Assembly (NCBI GenBank): GCA_027620495.1
Contig: JAQCEA010000007.1
Coordinates: forward strand, 31,498-95,497
Length of the DNA stretch: 64,000 nucleotides
Source of the DNA: Pseudomonadota bacterium
GTDB lineage: Bacteria > Pseudomonadota > Alphaproteobacteria > Puniceispirillales > Puniceispirillaceae
Direction: 5' to 3'
The notes under the pieces are model-generated. The model was given only the letters and a program-made list of their open reading frames with translations, was not told the DNA's origin and did not search any database. A program made the position numbers and the translations under genes. Shown here piece after piece: positions 1 through 8,422 of this stretch (the first letter of the stretch is position 1; each line of letters opens with the position of its first letter).

Positions 1-637
1 TTGTTAGCCCCACCTGACGGTCGCGGCGCAACCTTTCCGCCTGCAAAATCGCCTTGACCTGTGCCACCGCCACATCAATGTCACGATTTACCAGAATATA
101 GTCATATTCGCGATAATGGCTGATTTCATCGGCGGCTTTTGACATGCGTGCGGCGACCACATCAGCACTGTCCTGCGCCCGCGATAACAGCCGTTTTTCA
201 AGATCACGCGTCGACGGTGGCAGAATGAAAACCGAAACCAAATCTTCTCGGCTTGCATCAGCTAGTTGCTGGGTACCCTGCCAATCAATGTCAAACAACA
301 TATCACGCCCCTCGGCAAGCGCGGCCATAACAGGTGCCGATGGGGTGCCATAATAATTATCAAACACTTTGGCATATTCCAAAAGCGCACTATCATTAAT
401 CATAATCTGAAAATCAGATGTTGTGACAAAATGGTAATCTTTTCCCTCTACCTCGCCCGGGCGGCGTTGCCTGGTGGTCGCGGAAACTGAAAGTTCAAGC
501 CCTGCATCTTCGGCCAACAACCGTCTGGCAATGGTGGTTTTGCCAGCCCCGGATGGCGATGATAACACAAGCATTAAACCGCGCCGCCCGCCCAGTTCTC
601 CCTTGTCTGATCCTGCGGCATCGCCGTCCTGTTTCAT
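1..637 (-). CDS. gmk: Guanylate kinase (3' end cut by window edge)
   Basis: Phosphorylates GMP/dGMP to GDP/dGDP with ATP in the cytoplasm. The reading frame is open from the ATG at 637 to base 2, about 212 codons, so only the last few residues are missing. A P-loop with SPSGAGKTT lies near residues 27-35, and the guanylate-kinase features SATTRQARPGEVEGKDYHFV and the later DIDWQG follow in the usual order. The ATG overlaps the TGA of mltG by four bases (ATGA), so translation is probably coupled. An N-terminal extension of about 20 residues precedes the core, which is common for alphaproteobacterial Gmk. Identification is secure. Confidence 0.95.
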   Translation of the reverse strand, partial: MKQDGDAAGSDKGELGGRRGLMLVLSSPSGAGKTTIARRLLAEDAGLELSVSATTRQRRPGEVEGKDYHFVTTSDFQIMINDSALLEYAKVFDNYYGTPSAPVMAALAEGRDMLFDIDWQGTQQLADASREDLVSVFILPPSTRDLEKRLLSRAQDSADVVAARMSKAADEISHYREYDYILVNRDIDVAVAQVKAILQAERLRRDRQVGLT

Positions 638-1635
638 GGTTTTGGTCCCTTTGGGTTTTGTGCTTCGATCGCCCGAAATAATCTGACATTTTTATTGTGA
701 ACGTCCAGCGTTTTCGCAAATCGCAGCCCGCCAAAGCCATCTGACACAAAATATAAAAAATCGCTATCAGCTGGGTGCAAGGCCGCGTCTATCGATTCAA
801 AGCCGGGGTTGCAAATTGGCGTTTTTGGCAAGCCGGTAATCACATAGGTATTCCATGGGGTTTTACGCCGCAGATCAGCCTTGCTGATCGGTCGGTCTGT
901 TTTAACATCAATGCCATAGCGCACGGTTGGGTCTGATTGCAGACGCATACCCCGCTTTATCCGGTTGACCAACACCGCCGCAACCAGTTGCCGGTCGGCT
1001 TTGCTGGCAGCTTCCTTTTCGATGATAGAGGCCATGATTAACGCCTCATCAGGTGTTTTATAGGGAAGATCAGGCTGTCTGCTGGCCCATGCCTCGGCAA
1101 GGGTGATCTGCATTTTATCCTGCATGCGCGAAATCACATCAACACGTGCGGTCGCATAGGTATAAAAATAAGTATCGGGATATAGACTGCCTTCATCAAC
1201 CAGTGGGGCAACGCTACCGGTCAAACCGGGGATGGCATCAAGGCTAGCAACGATTTCGGCGCTGGTTTGCCCCTCAACAATGGTCAGGCGACGTTGCAGG
1301 CTTTTGCCCTTGTGCAAAATATCCATAACCTGACGCAGGCTCGCCCCAGCTGGCAGCAGAAATTCGCCAGCCTTTGGCACAAAATTATCGCCAGCTAGCA
1401 TCCGCGCCGCATCATAATGATACATTTGATGTAAAACGCCAGCCCGTTGCAAGTCCCATCGCACCGACGCGTGACCACTGCCAGCGGTTATAATGACAAT
1501 GCTGTCATCGGTGTGTGGGCCGGGCCGTCCTAGCATTGTAGAGACCCACAGCCAGCTTGTGGCCACCATGGACAGGGCCAGCACCCCACAAAGAAACGCC
1601 GGCCGGGTCATCAACCGGGCGGCAAATCCAAGCAT
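634..1635 (-). CDS. mltG: Endolytic murein transglycosylase MltG (YceG-like)
   Basis: Membrane-anchored lytic transglycosylase that cuts nascent peptidoglycan strands in the periplasm and so sets glycan length. The 333-residue protein has an N-terminal membrane segment at about residues 12-32, then a LysM-like region, and the YceG hallmark motifs EGSLYPDTY, SIIEKE (catalytic Glu), LQSDPTVRYG and WNTYVITGLPKTPICNPG. Length is normal for the family. Its ATG overlaps the TGA of fabF by one base, and its own stop overlaps the gmk start, so it sits inside the fab-mltG-gmk operon, as in many alphaproteobacteria. Confidence 0.95.
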   Translation of the reverse strand: MLGFAARLMTRPAFLCGVLALSMVATSWLWVSTMLGRPGPHTDDSIVIITAGSGHASVRWDLQRAGVLHQMYHYDAARMLAGDNFVPKAGEFLLPAGASLRQVMDILHKGKSLQRRLTIVEGQTSAEIVASLDAIPGLTGSVAPLVDEGSLYPDTYFYTYATARVDVISRMQDKMQITLAEAWASRQPDLPYKTPDEALIMASIIEKEAASKADRQLVAAVLVNRIKRGMRLQSDPTVRYGIDVKTDRPISKADLRRKTPWNTYVITGLPKTPICNPGFESIDAALHPADSDFLYFVSDGFGGLRFAKTLDVHNKNVRLFRAIEAQNPKGPKP

Positions 1636-2897
1636 CAGGTCACCTGGCCAACAATCAAGGATGCGTTGGTGCCACCAAAGCCAAATGAATTTGACATGGC
1701 GTTGCGCACTTGACGCTGGCGGCTTTTCAGCGGCACCAGATCAAACCCAGCCACGTCATCTTCAGGATCATTCAGATTCAGAGTTGGCGGCAATGTCCCG
1801 GTTGCAACGGCTTTGATTGAATAGATGGCCTCGATGGCCCCTGCCGCGCCCAGCAAATGCCCGGTTGCACTTTTGGTTGATGAAATAGACACATTGCCAA
1901 TGGCATCACCAAGCAAGCGGGCCACTGCTTTGGCCTCAATCACATCCCCAAGCGGCGTTGAGGTGCCATGCGCATTCACATAATCAATATCAGCCGGGGT
2001 CAAGCCCGCACGTTTCATCGCGGCTTGCATGGCCCGGAAGCCACCATCACCATCATCAGCCGGGGCGGTGATATGATGCGCGTCACCAGACATGCCATAG
2101 CCTTTCACCTCGGCATAAATTTTTGCGCCGCGGGCTTTGGCATGTTCCAGTTCTTCTAAAACCACGATGCCAGCACCTTCGCCCATCACAAACCCGTCAC
2201 GCCCCTTGTCCCATGGCCGTGACGCCACTTCAGGTGTATCATTATAGCTAGTCGACAGCGCACGGGCGGCGGCGAATCCCGCCATACCAATGCGGCAAAC
2301 AGCGGCTTCAGAACCGCCAGCAACCATCACATCCGCGTCGTCAAGTGCCACCATGCGTGCCGCATCGCCAATGGCATGCGCCCCGGTTGAACAAGCGGTG
2401 ACAACAGCATGGTTTGGCCCGCGGAAACCATAGCGAATCGATACATGACCCGAAATCAGGTTGATCAAAGCCGACGGAATAAAAAATGGGCTGATACGAC
2501 GCGGCCCTTTTTCATGCATCAGCTGGTCGGTAACAACAATCGATTCAAGCCCACCAATGCCAGACCCAATCATTACACCGGTACGGTTTTGTGACTCGCG
2601 ATCATTCGGCATCCAGCCAGAATCTTCAACCGCCTGACATGCCGCGGCAAGCCCAAGCTGAATAAATCTGTCTTGCTTTCTTTGCTCACGCGGATCAATC
2701 CAATCATCAAGATTAAGACCACCCGGCTGGTCGGCGCCCGGCACCTGACCGGCGATCCGACAGCTGATGTCAGACACATCAAAATTTTCGATTTTGGAAA
2801 TACCGCTTTTGCCAGCGGTGATTTCTGACCAATTATGGTCTACCCCTGAACCAAGCGGGGTAACCATCCCTAATCCGGTGACTACGACTCGACGCAA
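1635..2897 (-). CDS. fabF: 3-oxoacyl-ACP synthase II
   Basis: Condenses malonyl-ACP with acyl-ACP during fatty-acid elongation. The thiolase-fold protein carries the catalytic Cys in TACSTGAH (about residue 169) and the two His of NAHGTSTPLGD (about 310) and KSATGHLLGAAG (about 347). I place the start at a TTG at 2895-2897, because GGAGG (complement of 2904-2908) lies six bases upstream and the product then begins with RRVVVTGLG, the usual N-terminus. An upstream TTG at 2927 would add ten residues but swallows the ribosome site. It lies downstream of acpP and overlaps mltG by one base. Confidence in function is very high, in the start good. Confidence 0.95.
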   Translation of the reverse strand: MRRVVVTGLGMVTPLGSGVDHNWSEITAGKSGISKIENFDVSDISCRIAGQVPGADQPGGLNLDDWIDPREQRKQDRFIQLGLAAACQAVEDSGWMPNDRESQNRTGVMIGSGIGGLESIVVTDQLMHEKGPRRISPFFIPSALINLISGHVSIRYGFRGPNHAVVTACSTGAHAIGDAARMVALDDADVMVAGGSEAAVCRIGMAGFAAARALSTSYNDTPEVASRPWDKGRDGFVMGEGAGIVVLEELEHAKARGAKIYAEVKGYGMSGDAHHITAPADDGDGGFRAMQAAMKRAGLTPADIDYVNAHGTSTPLGDVIEAKAVARLLGDAIGNVSISSTKSATGHLLGAAGAIEAIYSIKAVATGTLPPTLNLNDPEDDVAGFDLVPLKSRQRQVRNAMSNSFGFGGTNASLIVGQVT

Positions 2898-2986
2898 AGC
2901 AACCCTCCAGGATATGATGTTGGTCAATTAATGGCTGTGCATCACCATCAAAATAGCCATGCACAGCAATAGTTTAGTAGCGGTAA

Positions 2987-3223
2987 TTAACCAGCGTTTT
3001 CTTCGAGGAATGACACCGCATCTTTCACGGTCAGAATACGTTCTGCAGCATCGTCTGGAATCTCAACACCAAACTCTTCTTCAAATGCCATAACCAGTTC
3101 AACGGTATCAAGGCTGTCAGCGCCAAGATCATCGATGAAACTTGCGCCCTCGACAACCTTATCGGCATCGACGCCCAAATGTTCAACAACAATGTTTTTT
3201 ACACGATCTGCAATATCGCTCAT
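2987..3223 (-). CDS. acpP: Acyl carrier protein
   Basis: Small acidic carrier (78 residues) that holds growing acyl chains on 4'-phosphopantetheine during fatty-acid and lipid A synthesis. The attachment serine is S37 in the DSL motif of [19 protein letters not shown]. The stop lies 89 bases before the fabF start. A ribosome site (GAGGGGGC on the minus strand) precedes the ATG, and a separate promoter seems to lie at the end of fabG (see 3329-3356), fitting the need for more ACP than enzymes. Confidence 0.97.
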   Translation of the reverse strand: MSDIADRVKNIVVEHLGVDADKVVEGASFIDDLGADSLDTVELVMAFEEEFGVEIPDDAAERILTVKDAVSFLEENAG

Positions 3224-3328
3224 GAGTGCCCCCTCTTAGAAGCTTGGATGTTGGCCGAAAGTGGCCGGAGAAATCAAAAGTTGGCGGCAGATAACATAGT
3301 TTTTACGGATATGCCACCCTGTTTGTTC

Positions 3329-3356
3329 ATTATACCGGTTTGCATGCCGAAATCAA
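3329..3356 (-). promoter_or_regulatory. Putative sigma70-type promoter for acpP
   Basis: On the minus strand TTGATT (3356-3351) and a perfect TATAAT (3334-3329) are separated by 16 bases, about 105 bases upstream of the acpP start. The -35 box overlaps the last codons of fabG. It would give acpP and the genes after it transcription independent of fabD-fabG. Confidence 0.55.
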
Positions 3357-4090
3357 AGCATTGCCATACCGCCATTCACATGCAGTGTTGCACCAGTGAT
3401 ATAGGATGCCTCATCACTTGCCAGAAACACAACCGCGGCGGCAATTTCATCGGCTTGGCCCAAACGTCCGGCTGGCACCCGCGACAACAACCCGGCTTTC
3501 TGCGACTCGTCAAGCACATCTGTCATCGGCGTTTCGATAAAACCGGGGGCAACGACATTCACCGTTACACCGCGGCTTGCAACCTCACCAGCCAGTGATT
3601 TGCTAAAGCCGATCATACCAGCTTTTGACGCCGCATAATTTGTTTGGCCGGGATTGCCAGTTACACCAACCACCGACGAAACAGAGATGATACGACCGGT
3701 TTTGGCTTTCATCATGCCGCGCATCGCCGCCCGGCAAAGGCTCATCGACGCTGTCATATTAACCTCTAAAACAGTATCCCAATCATCATCTTTCATCCGC
3801 ATTAACAATCCATCACGGGTGATGCCAGCGTTATTGACAAGAATGGAAATCGGGCCAGCCAGCGCGGTGGCAGCCTCTATTAACCCAGCCACTTGATCGC
3901 GGTCTGATAGATCAACTGCCAGTGAAAAAGCACGCTTGCCAAGCTGTTGCTGAAGCGCTTCCAGTTTTTCCGCTCGCGTACCATGCAACACCACCGTGGC
4001 ACCTTGTGCATGCAGCGCGCGTGCGACAGCCTCGCCAATGCCACCGCTGGCCCCAGTGACAAGCGCGGTTTTACCGGTTAGATCAAACAT
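3353..4090 (-). CDS. fabG: 3-oxoacyl-ACP reductase
   Basis: NADPH-dependent reduction of 3-oxoacyl-ACP to 3-hydroxyacyl-ACP in the elongation cycle. The 245-residue Rossmann-fold SDR has the cofactor motif TGASGGIG (residues 12-19), NNAG near 86-89 and the catalytic set S139, Y152, K156 (NYAASK). Placement between fabD and acpP settles the role over that of a general SDR. The ATG follows GAGGAATGTTTT on the minus strand, an acceptable ribosome site. Confidence 0.96.
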   Translation of the reverse strand: MFDLTGKTALVTGASGGIGEAVARALHAQGATVVLHGTRAEKLEALQQQLGKRAFSLAVDLSDRDQVAGLIEAATALAGPISILVNNAGITRDGLLMRMKDDDWDTVLEVNMTASMSLCRAAMRGMMKAKTGRIISVSSVVGVTGNPGQTNYAASKAGMIGFSKSLAGEVASRGVTVNVVAPGFIETPMTDVLDESQKAGLLSRVPAGRLGQADEIAAAVVFLASDEASYITGATLHVNGGMAML

Positions 4091-4135
4091 AAAACATTCC
4101 TCTTTTTTTGATATCGCCTTGCAGCATCAACAGTT

Positions 4136-5086
4136 TTACAGTTCGGCCAGCACACTGTCCAGATCGTCTGGCCCGTCAAGATTGGCAACACGCACATCGT
4201 CTAGGCTACGTTTGACCAGACCTGACAAAACTTTCCCTGTACCAAGTTCTATATAGCGCTGACACCCAGCCGCCTGCATAGCCATCAGAGATTCGCGCCA
4301 ACGCACCCGCGCTGTTACCTGCGTGACCAGATTATCGCGCAATAGCTCAGCCGAAGTTTCGGCGGCCGCGGTGACATTGCAAAATACCGGCATTTTGGCA
4401 TCTCTGATCTGACTGGCCGCCAGTGCTTGGCGCATAACCTCTGCCGCTGGTGCCATTAACCCACAATGGAACGGTGCCGATACCGGCAATTTGATGGCGC
4501 GGCGCAACCCGGCGGCTTTGGCCTCATCAATGGCTTTATCAACAGCATCTGCGGCACCGCTAATAACAATCTGTCCGGGTGCGTTATCATTGGCAATTTC
4601 CACAAGACCCGCGTCCTTTGACGCCGCAATAATTGCGGTGATTTGGTCTTCATCACCCCCAAGAATAGCGGCCATCGCCCCAGCACCAACCGGCACCGCT
4701 TCTTGCATGGCGTCACCGCGCTGGCGGAGCAATCTCGCCGCGTCACCAATCTGCAAACTGCCAGCCGCCGCCAACGCCGCATATTCGCCAAGCGAATGTC
4801 CGGCACAAACCGCATTATTGTCTGACAGCGGCTTGCCAAGTTCGGATTCGAGCACCCTCACCGCCGCCATTGATGTGGCAAACAGGGCTGGCTGTGCGAT
4901 ACGTGTCATCCGGATCAGATCATCCGGCCCATTTGCCATGATCTCAAATAGATTTTCATTCAAAGCGTCATTCACTTCATCAAAAACCTGCTTGGCTGGC
5001 TGGTGCGATGCCGCCAACGCGACCCCCATGCCGACTGCCTGTGACCCCTGTCCGGGAAATAAAAACGCGATCTCAAAAGATGTCAT
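4136..5086 (-). CDS. fabD: Malonyl-CoA:ACP transacylase
   Basis: Loads malonyl groups from CoA to ACP, feeding FabF. The 316-residue protein starts MTSFEIAFLFPGQGSQ and has the active-site GHSLGEYAAL (Ser about 98), the conserved Arg region downstream and the His of SAPFHCGLM. The ATG at 5084-5086 follows a GGGTTTAGG-like purine stretch; a TTG 27 bases upstream would add nine non-conserved residues and is less likely. First gene of the fab operon; transcribed away from rpsF. Confidence 0.96.
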   Translation of the reverse strand: MTSFEIAFLFPGQGSQAVGMGVALAASHQPAKQVFDEVNDALNENLFEIMANGPDDLIRMTRIAQPALFATSMAAVRVLESELGKPLSDNNAVCAGHSLGEYAALAAAGSLQIGDAARLLRQRGDAMQEAVPVGAGAMAAILGGDEDQITAIIAASKDAGLVEIANDNAPGQIVISGAADAVDKAIDEAKAAGLRRAIKLPVSAPFHCGLMAPAAEVMRQALAASQIRDAKMPVFCNVTAAAETSAELLRDNLVTQVTARVRWRESLMAMQAAGCQRYIELGTGKVLSGLVKRSLDDVRVANLDGPDDLDSVLAEL

Positions 5087-5262
5087 ATGCCTAAACCCAA
5101 ATAATGGCGCCAATCAGATGCTGGCAAAAAATGATTTTCTGTGACCCAGCCAATGAAAAATGGTGGGTGCAGTGACCTATTCCAGATTTTCGCTCATAAG
5201 GCAAGTTTTTGCACCTCGCTTTACGCAACGCGACCAGTGCGCTGTGATGGTGCAATCTGATC

Positions 5263-5306
5263 GAAAGACTTGCAAAATCATAATGAAAGACTTGCAAAAT
5301 CATAAT
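5263..5306 (+). repeat. Perfect 22-bp tandem duplication upstream of rpsF
   Basis: Two identical, directly adjacent 22-bp units (5263-5284 and 5285-5306), each containing CTTGCAAAATCATAAT. The second copy supplies a possible -35 (CTTGCA, 5291-5296) to a TATATT at 5312-5317 with a 15-base spacer, shorter than ideal. The first copy places the same element 22 bp (about two helical turns) further upstream, as a duplicated activator or -35 site would. Confidence 0.8.
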
Positions 5307-5378
5307 GATTGTATATTGTGCGCCCCAGTCATTCGGCTGTTATGCAGGGTGGCGATACATCATTGACCAAAATCCTTG

Positions 5379-5391
5379 CCGGAATATCCGG
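5379..5391 (+). promoter_or_regulatory. Hairpin in rpsF leader, possible S6:S18 autoregulation site
   Basis: CCGGA-ATA-TCCGG forms a perfect five-pair stem about 75 bases upstream of the rpsF start. In many bacteria a leader RNA with an exposed CCG binds the S6:S18 complex and represses rpsF. Position and the CCG content fit, but I cannot confirm the full consensus, so this is only a candidate. Confidence 0.25.
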
Positions 5392-5465
5392 TTAGTTGAT
5401 GCGGTGCGGGCCCGGCAGGTAAGCCAAGCCAACACACGATCAGCAATGAGCCATAAGGAGTTATC

Positions 5466-5876
5466 ATGCGCTTGTATGAAAGCGTGTTTATTGCACGCCA
5501 AGATATTACCTCTGCCCAGGTTGAAACCATGGCAGATGAATTTGCCGAAATTATCACATCTGCTGGCGGTTCGATTAAGAAACGCGAATATTGGGGTCTG
5601 CGGAGCCTTGCTTACCGGATCAAAAAGAACCGGAAAGGCCATTATGTGATGTTCAACATGGAAACCGGACCAGAAGCACTGCGCGAATATGAGCGCATTA
5701 TGGGCCTGAATGAAGATGTTTTACGGTTTTTGAACCTGAATATTGAAGAAGTTGAAGACGGCCCGTCAATCATGATGCAGGCCAAAACCGAACGTTCATC
5801 TCGCGGCCAGCGCGATCATGCTGATGCCGATGCGCATTATGACAAAGATGACAGCTCAGAAAATAGCGAGGACTAA
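5466..5876 (+). CDS. rpsF: 30S ribosomal protein bS6
   Basis: Binds 16S rRNA together with S18 in the platform of the 30S subunit. The 136-residue protein starts MRLYESVFIARQD and includes the S6 features SIKKREYWGLRSLAYRIKK and HYVMFNME. A hydrophilic, acidic and Asp/His-rich tail (about 110-136) extends past the core, as in many alphaproteobacteria. A strong ribosome site (AAGGAG, seven bases before ATG) is present. First gene of rpsF-rpsR-rplI. Confidence 0.97.
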   Translation: MRLYESVFIARQDITSAQVETMADEFAEIITSAGGSIKKREYWGLRSLAYRIKKNRKGHYVMFNMETGPEALREYERIMGLNEDVLRFLNLNIEEVEDGPSIMMQAKTERSSRGQRDHADADAHYDKDDSSENSED

Positions 5877-5879
5877 TCC

Positions 5880-6134
5880 ATGACACAGTTAGAAATCAAA
5901 CGCGAAGCTGTTCGCAAGCCATTTAACCGTCGTCGTAAAGCCTGTCCGTTTTCTGGCCCGAATGCGCCAAAAATCGACTATAAAGACACCAAGCTATTGC
6001 TTCGCTTTACCTCGGAACGGGGCAAAATTGTTCCGTCACGCATTTCTGCTGTATCAGCCAAGAAACAGCGTGAACTTGCAACCGCCATCAAGCGCGCACG
6101 CTTTCTGGCATTGATGCCTTATGTCACCGAATAG
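5880..6134 (+). CDS. rpsR: 30S ribosomal protein bS18
   Basis: 84-residue partner of S6 on the 30S platform. The sequence has the typical basic core with [55 protein letters not shown] read in order. Starts three bases after the rpsF stop, so it is co-translated with it. Length is normal. Confidence 0.97.
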   Translation: MTQLEIKREAVRKPFNRRRKACPFSGPNAPKIDYKDTKLLLRFTSERGKIVPSRISAVSAKKQRELATAIKRARFLALMPYVTE

Positions 6135-6163
6135 GCATAGCCGGATAACAGGAGACCAATAAC

Positions 6164-6781
6164 ATGCAAATTATTCTTCTTGAGCGCATCGAAAAGCTTG
6201 GCCAGATGGGCGATCTGGTGAATGTGAAGCCCGGATATGCACGCAACTATCTGTTGCCACAGGGCAAAGCATTACGTGCCAACAAAACCAATATGGAACG
6301 GTTTGAATCAGAACGCGCACAACGCGAAGCTGACAATCTGACCAAACGTTCAGAAGCCGAAACCGAAGCCAAAAAGATGGACGGTCTGGCAGTCAACATG
6401 GTGCGCGCCGCATCTGAAATGGGCCAATTATTTGGATCAGTGACATCGCGTGATATTGCCGAAGCTGTCACAGAAGCTGGTTTTACCATTGATCGCAGTC
6501 AAGTGGTTATGGATCGTGCGATCAAAACACTTGGCCTGACCGAAACGCGCATCCGGTTGCATCCGGAAGTGTCTGTATCTGTCACGGTCAACATTGCCCG
6601 GTCACTTGCCGAAGCAGAAACCCAGTTGAAAACAGGTATTGCCGTAACGGGCGAGACCAATGATGGTGGCGAAGCAGATGCACAGAAAGCCAGCCCATCA
6701 GAGCAAGGCGAAGATCACACAGCAGATGATGCTGACACCGCCAGTGACACTGCCAGTGACGCCGCAGCCGACCAGTCATAA
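6164..6781 (+). CDS. rplI: 50S ribosomal protein bL9 with acidic C-terminal extension
   Basis: Binds 23S rRNA near the L1 stalk and helps keep frame. The N-terminal domain reads MQIILLERIEKLGQMGD then VNVKPGYARNYLLPQGKA, followed by the long linker helix and the C-terminal rRNA-binding domain to about residue 150. The remaining 55 residues are Asp/Glu/Ala/Ser/Thr-rich with a TASD repeat and no basic residues at the end, an extension seen in some alphaproteobacterial L9. Ribosome site AGGAG ten bases before the ATG; followed by a strong terminator. Confidence 0.96.
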   Translation: MQIILLERIEKLGQMGDLVNVKPGYARNYLLPQGKALRANKTNMERFESERAQREADNLTKRSEAETEAKKMDGLAVNMVRAASEMGQLFGSVTSRDIAEAVTEAGFTIDRSQVVMDRAIKTLGLTETRIRLHPEVSVSVTVNIARSLAEAETQLKTGIAVTGETNDGGEADAQKASPSEQGEDHTADDADTASDTASDAAADQS

Positions 6782-6804
6782 AGTAGGCTTTTGCCTGCAT
6801 CTTT

Positions 6805-6834
6805 AAAAGCCGGGGGGTATCCCCGGCTTTTTTT
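6805..6834 (+). terminator. Rho-independent terminator after rplI
   Basis: An eleven-pair stem AAAAGCCGGGG / CCCCGGCTTTT with a five-base loop (GGTAT) is followed by a run of T. It lies 24 bases after the rplI stop and closes the ribosomal operon before dnaB. Confidence 0.9.
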
Positions 6835-6917
6835 TATCCCCATTATCCCCACAAGTAACATGCGGTGCCGGGCAATAAGCTGATGGTAAAAGATGCACAA
6901 TTTGTTACAAATTGATT

Positions 6918-8417
6918 ATGGCTGATGAACAAACAAATATTAAAAATTTTCCGCTAGCGGGCGCGCCATCCAATACCCCGCGTAGCATGCCGTATAATTT
7001 GCCTGCAGAACAAAATCTGTTAGGTGCGATTCTGCTTGATAATAGTGTCATTGAACGGATCGATGACCGGCTTGTTGCGGCACATTTCTATGACCCGTTA
7101 CATGGCCGTATTTTTACGACCATGCAGCGACTGATCGAACGCGGACAGTTGGCTAATCCGGTCACGCTGAAAAGCTTTTTTGCCAATAGCACCGATCTTG
7201 ATGACGGCGATGTGGCCACCTATCTCAGCGAACTTGCAGATGGTGTGATCAGCATCACACAGGCGCCTGATTATGCGCATACCATTTATGAAGCGCATAT
7301 CCGCCGTGAATTGATTTTAATTGGCGACGAAGTGATTTTTGACGCCAGCCAGCCGACCATTGACGCGCCAGCAAATTTGCAGATTGAAGCTGCCGAAGCA
7401 AAATTATTTAAACTAGCCGAAACCGAAACCGCGAGCGCCGGGTTACGCGGCTTTGACAGTGTGATCACCGCCAGCATCACCCAAGCCGATCTGGCGCGCA
7501 AAAGCGATGGTCATTTATCTGGCACCAGCACCGGGCTCACCGATCTTAATAATCTGCTTGGCGGCTTGCATAAGTCAGATCTGATTATTTTGGCTGGCCG
7601 CCCAGCTATGGGCAAAACCGCGCTTGCCACCAATATTGCCTTTCATGCGGCCACAACCACACGAAGCGGCGAAGCATCGGTGCCAGTTGCCTTTTTCTCG
7701 CTGGAAATGGCGGCTGAACAGCTTGGCACGCGTATTTTGAGTGAACGTGCGCAAATTGATTCTGAACAGATACGCCGCGGTAAATTAGATGGGCCTGAAT
7801 TTGATCGGCTTGTCGAGGCCAGCAACAGAATTTCGGCGGCACCGTTTTTTATCGACGACACGCCATCTTTGTCCGTCTCTCAACTGGCCAGCCGTGCCCG
7901 CCGGTTAAAGCGCACATCGGGTTTGGGCCTGATTGTTGTTGACTATTTACAGCTTCTTACCCCGCAACTTGGTGTCAGGTCAGAAAATCGCGTTCAGGAA
8001 ATTTCCAATATCAGCCGGACGCTAAAAGCCATCGCCAAAGATTTAAATGTGCCGGTCATTGCATTATCGCAATTGTCGCGCGCGGTTGAAATGCGCGAAG
8101 ACAAACGGCCAAATCTGGCTGACCTGCGTGAATCTGGATCAATTGAGCAAGATGCCGATGTGGTTATGTTTGTATATCGTGAAGAATATTATCTGAACAA
8201 ACGTGAACCCGAACGCAAAATGGAAGAATCCGAAGACAGCTTTAACATCCGTCATGATGAATGGCTGTCGCGTATGCAAGCCTCTGAAAACAAGGCCGAG
8301 GTTATCGTTGCAAAACAACGTCACGGCCCCACCGGGGCGGTTCAGGTGCATTTTGAAAAGCGCTTTACCCATTTTACTGATTTGACTGATGCCGCCCACC
8401 TCCCCGAGGGGTTTTGA
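6918..8417 (+). CDS. dnaB: Replicative DNA helicase
   Basis: Hexameric 5'-3' helicase that unwinds DNA at the fork and loads primase. The roughly 499-residue protein has the N-terminal DnaB domain (LPAEQNLLGAILLDN), a linker, and a RecA-type domain with Walker A GRPAMGKTAL (about 227-236), the Walker B DYLQLL and the LSRAVEMREDKRPNLADLRESG segment. ATG at 6918 starts MADEQ; a TTG six bases earlier is less likely. No intein or insertion. Follows the L9 terminator; alr begins five bases after its stop. Confidence 0.97.
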   Translation: MADEQTNIKNFPLAGAPSNTPRSMPYNLPAEQNLLGAILLDNSVIERIDDRLVAAHFYDPLHGRIFTTMQRLIERGQLANPVTLKSFFANSTDLDDGDVATYLSELADGVISITQAPDYAHTIYEAHIRRELILIGDEVIFDASQPTIDAPANLQIEAAEAKLFKLAETETASAGLRGFDSVITASITQADLARKSDGHLSGTSTGLTDLNNLLGGLHKSDLIILAGRPAMGKTALATNIAFHAATTTRSGEASVPVAFFSLEMAAEQLGTRILSERAQIDSEQIRRGKLDGPEFDRLVEASNRISAAPFFIDDTPSLSVSQLASRARRLKRTSGLGLIVVDYLQLLTPQLGVRSENRVQEISNISRTLKAIAKDLNVPVIALSQLSRAVEMREDKRPNLADLRESGSIEQDADVVMFVYREEYYLNKREPERKMEESEDSFNIRHDEWLSRMQASENKAEVIVAKQRHGPTGAVQVHFEKRFTHFTDLTDAAHLPEGF

Positions 8418-8422
8418 TAGCC

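Larger units (their letters stand above)
5087..5465. other. Divergent fabD / rpsF intergenic region
   Basis: About 380 bases with no convincing gene. Short frames across it have no ribosome site and no recognisable motif. The region must hold the fabD promoter (leftward) and the rpsF promoter and leader (rightward). The rightward part contains a perfect tandem duplication (5263-5306), a -10-like TATATT (5312-5317) and a hairpin in the rpsF leader (5379-5391). Confidence 0.7.

Noticed and set aside
4491..5144. Long plus-strand frame of about 217 codons antisense to fabD
   Set aside because: Shadow frame rich in Ala/Ser from codon bias; the fabD gene on the other strand is certain.
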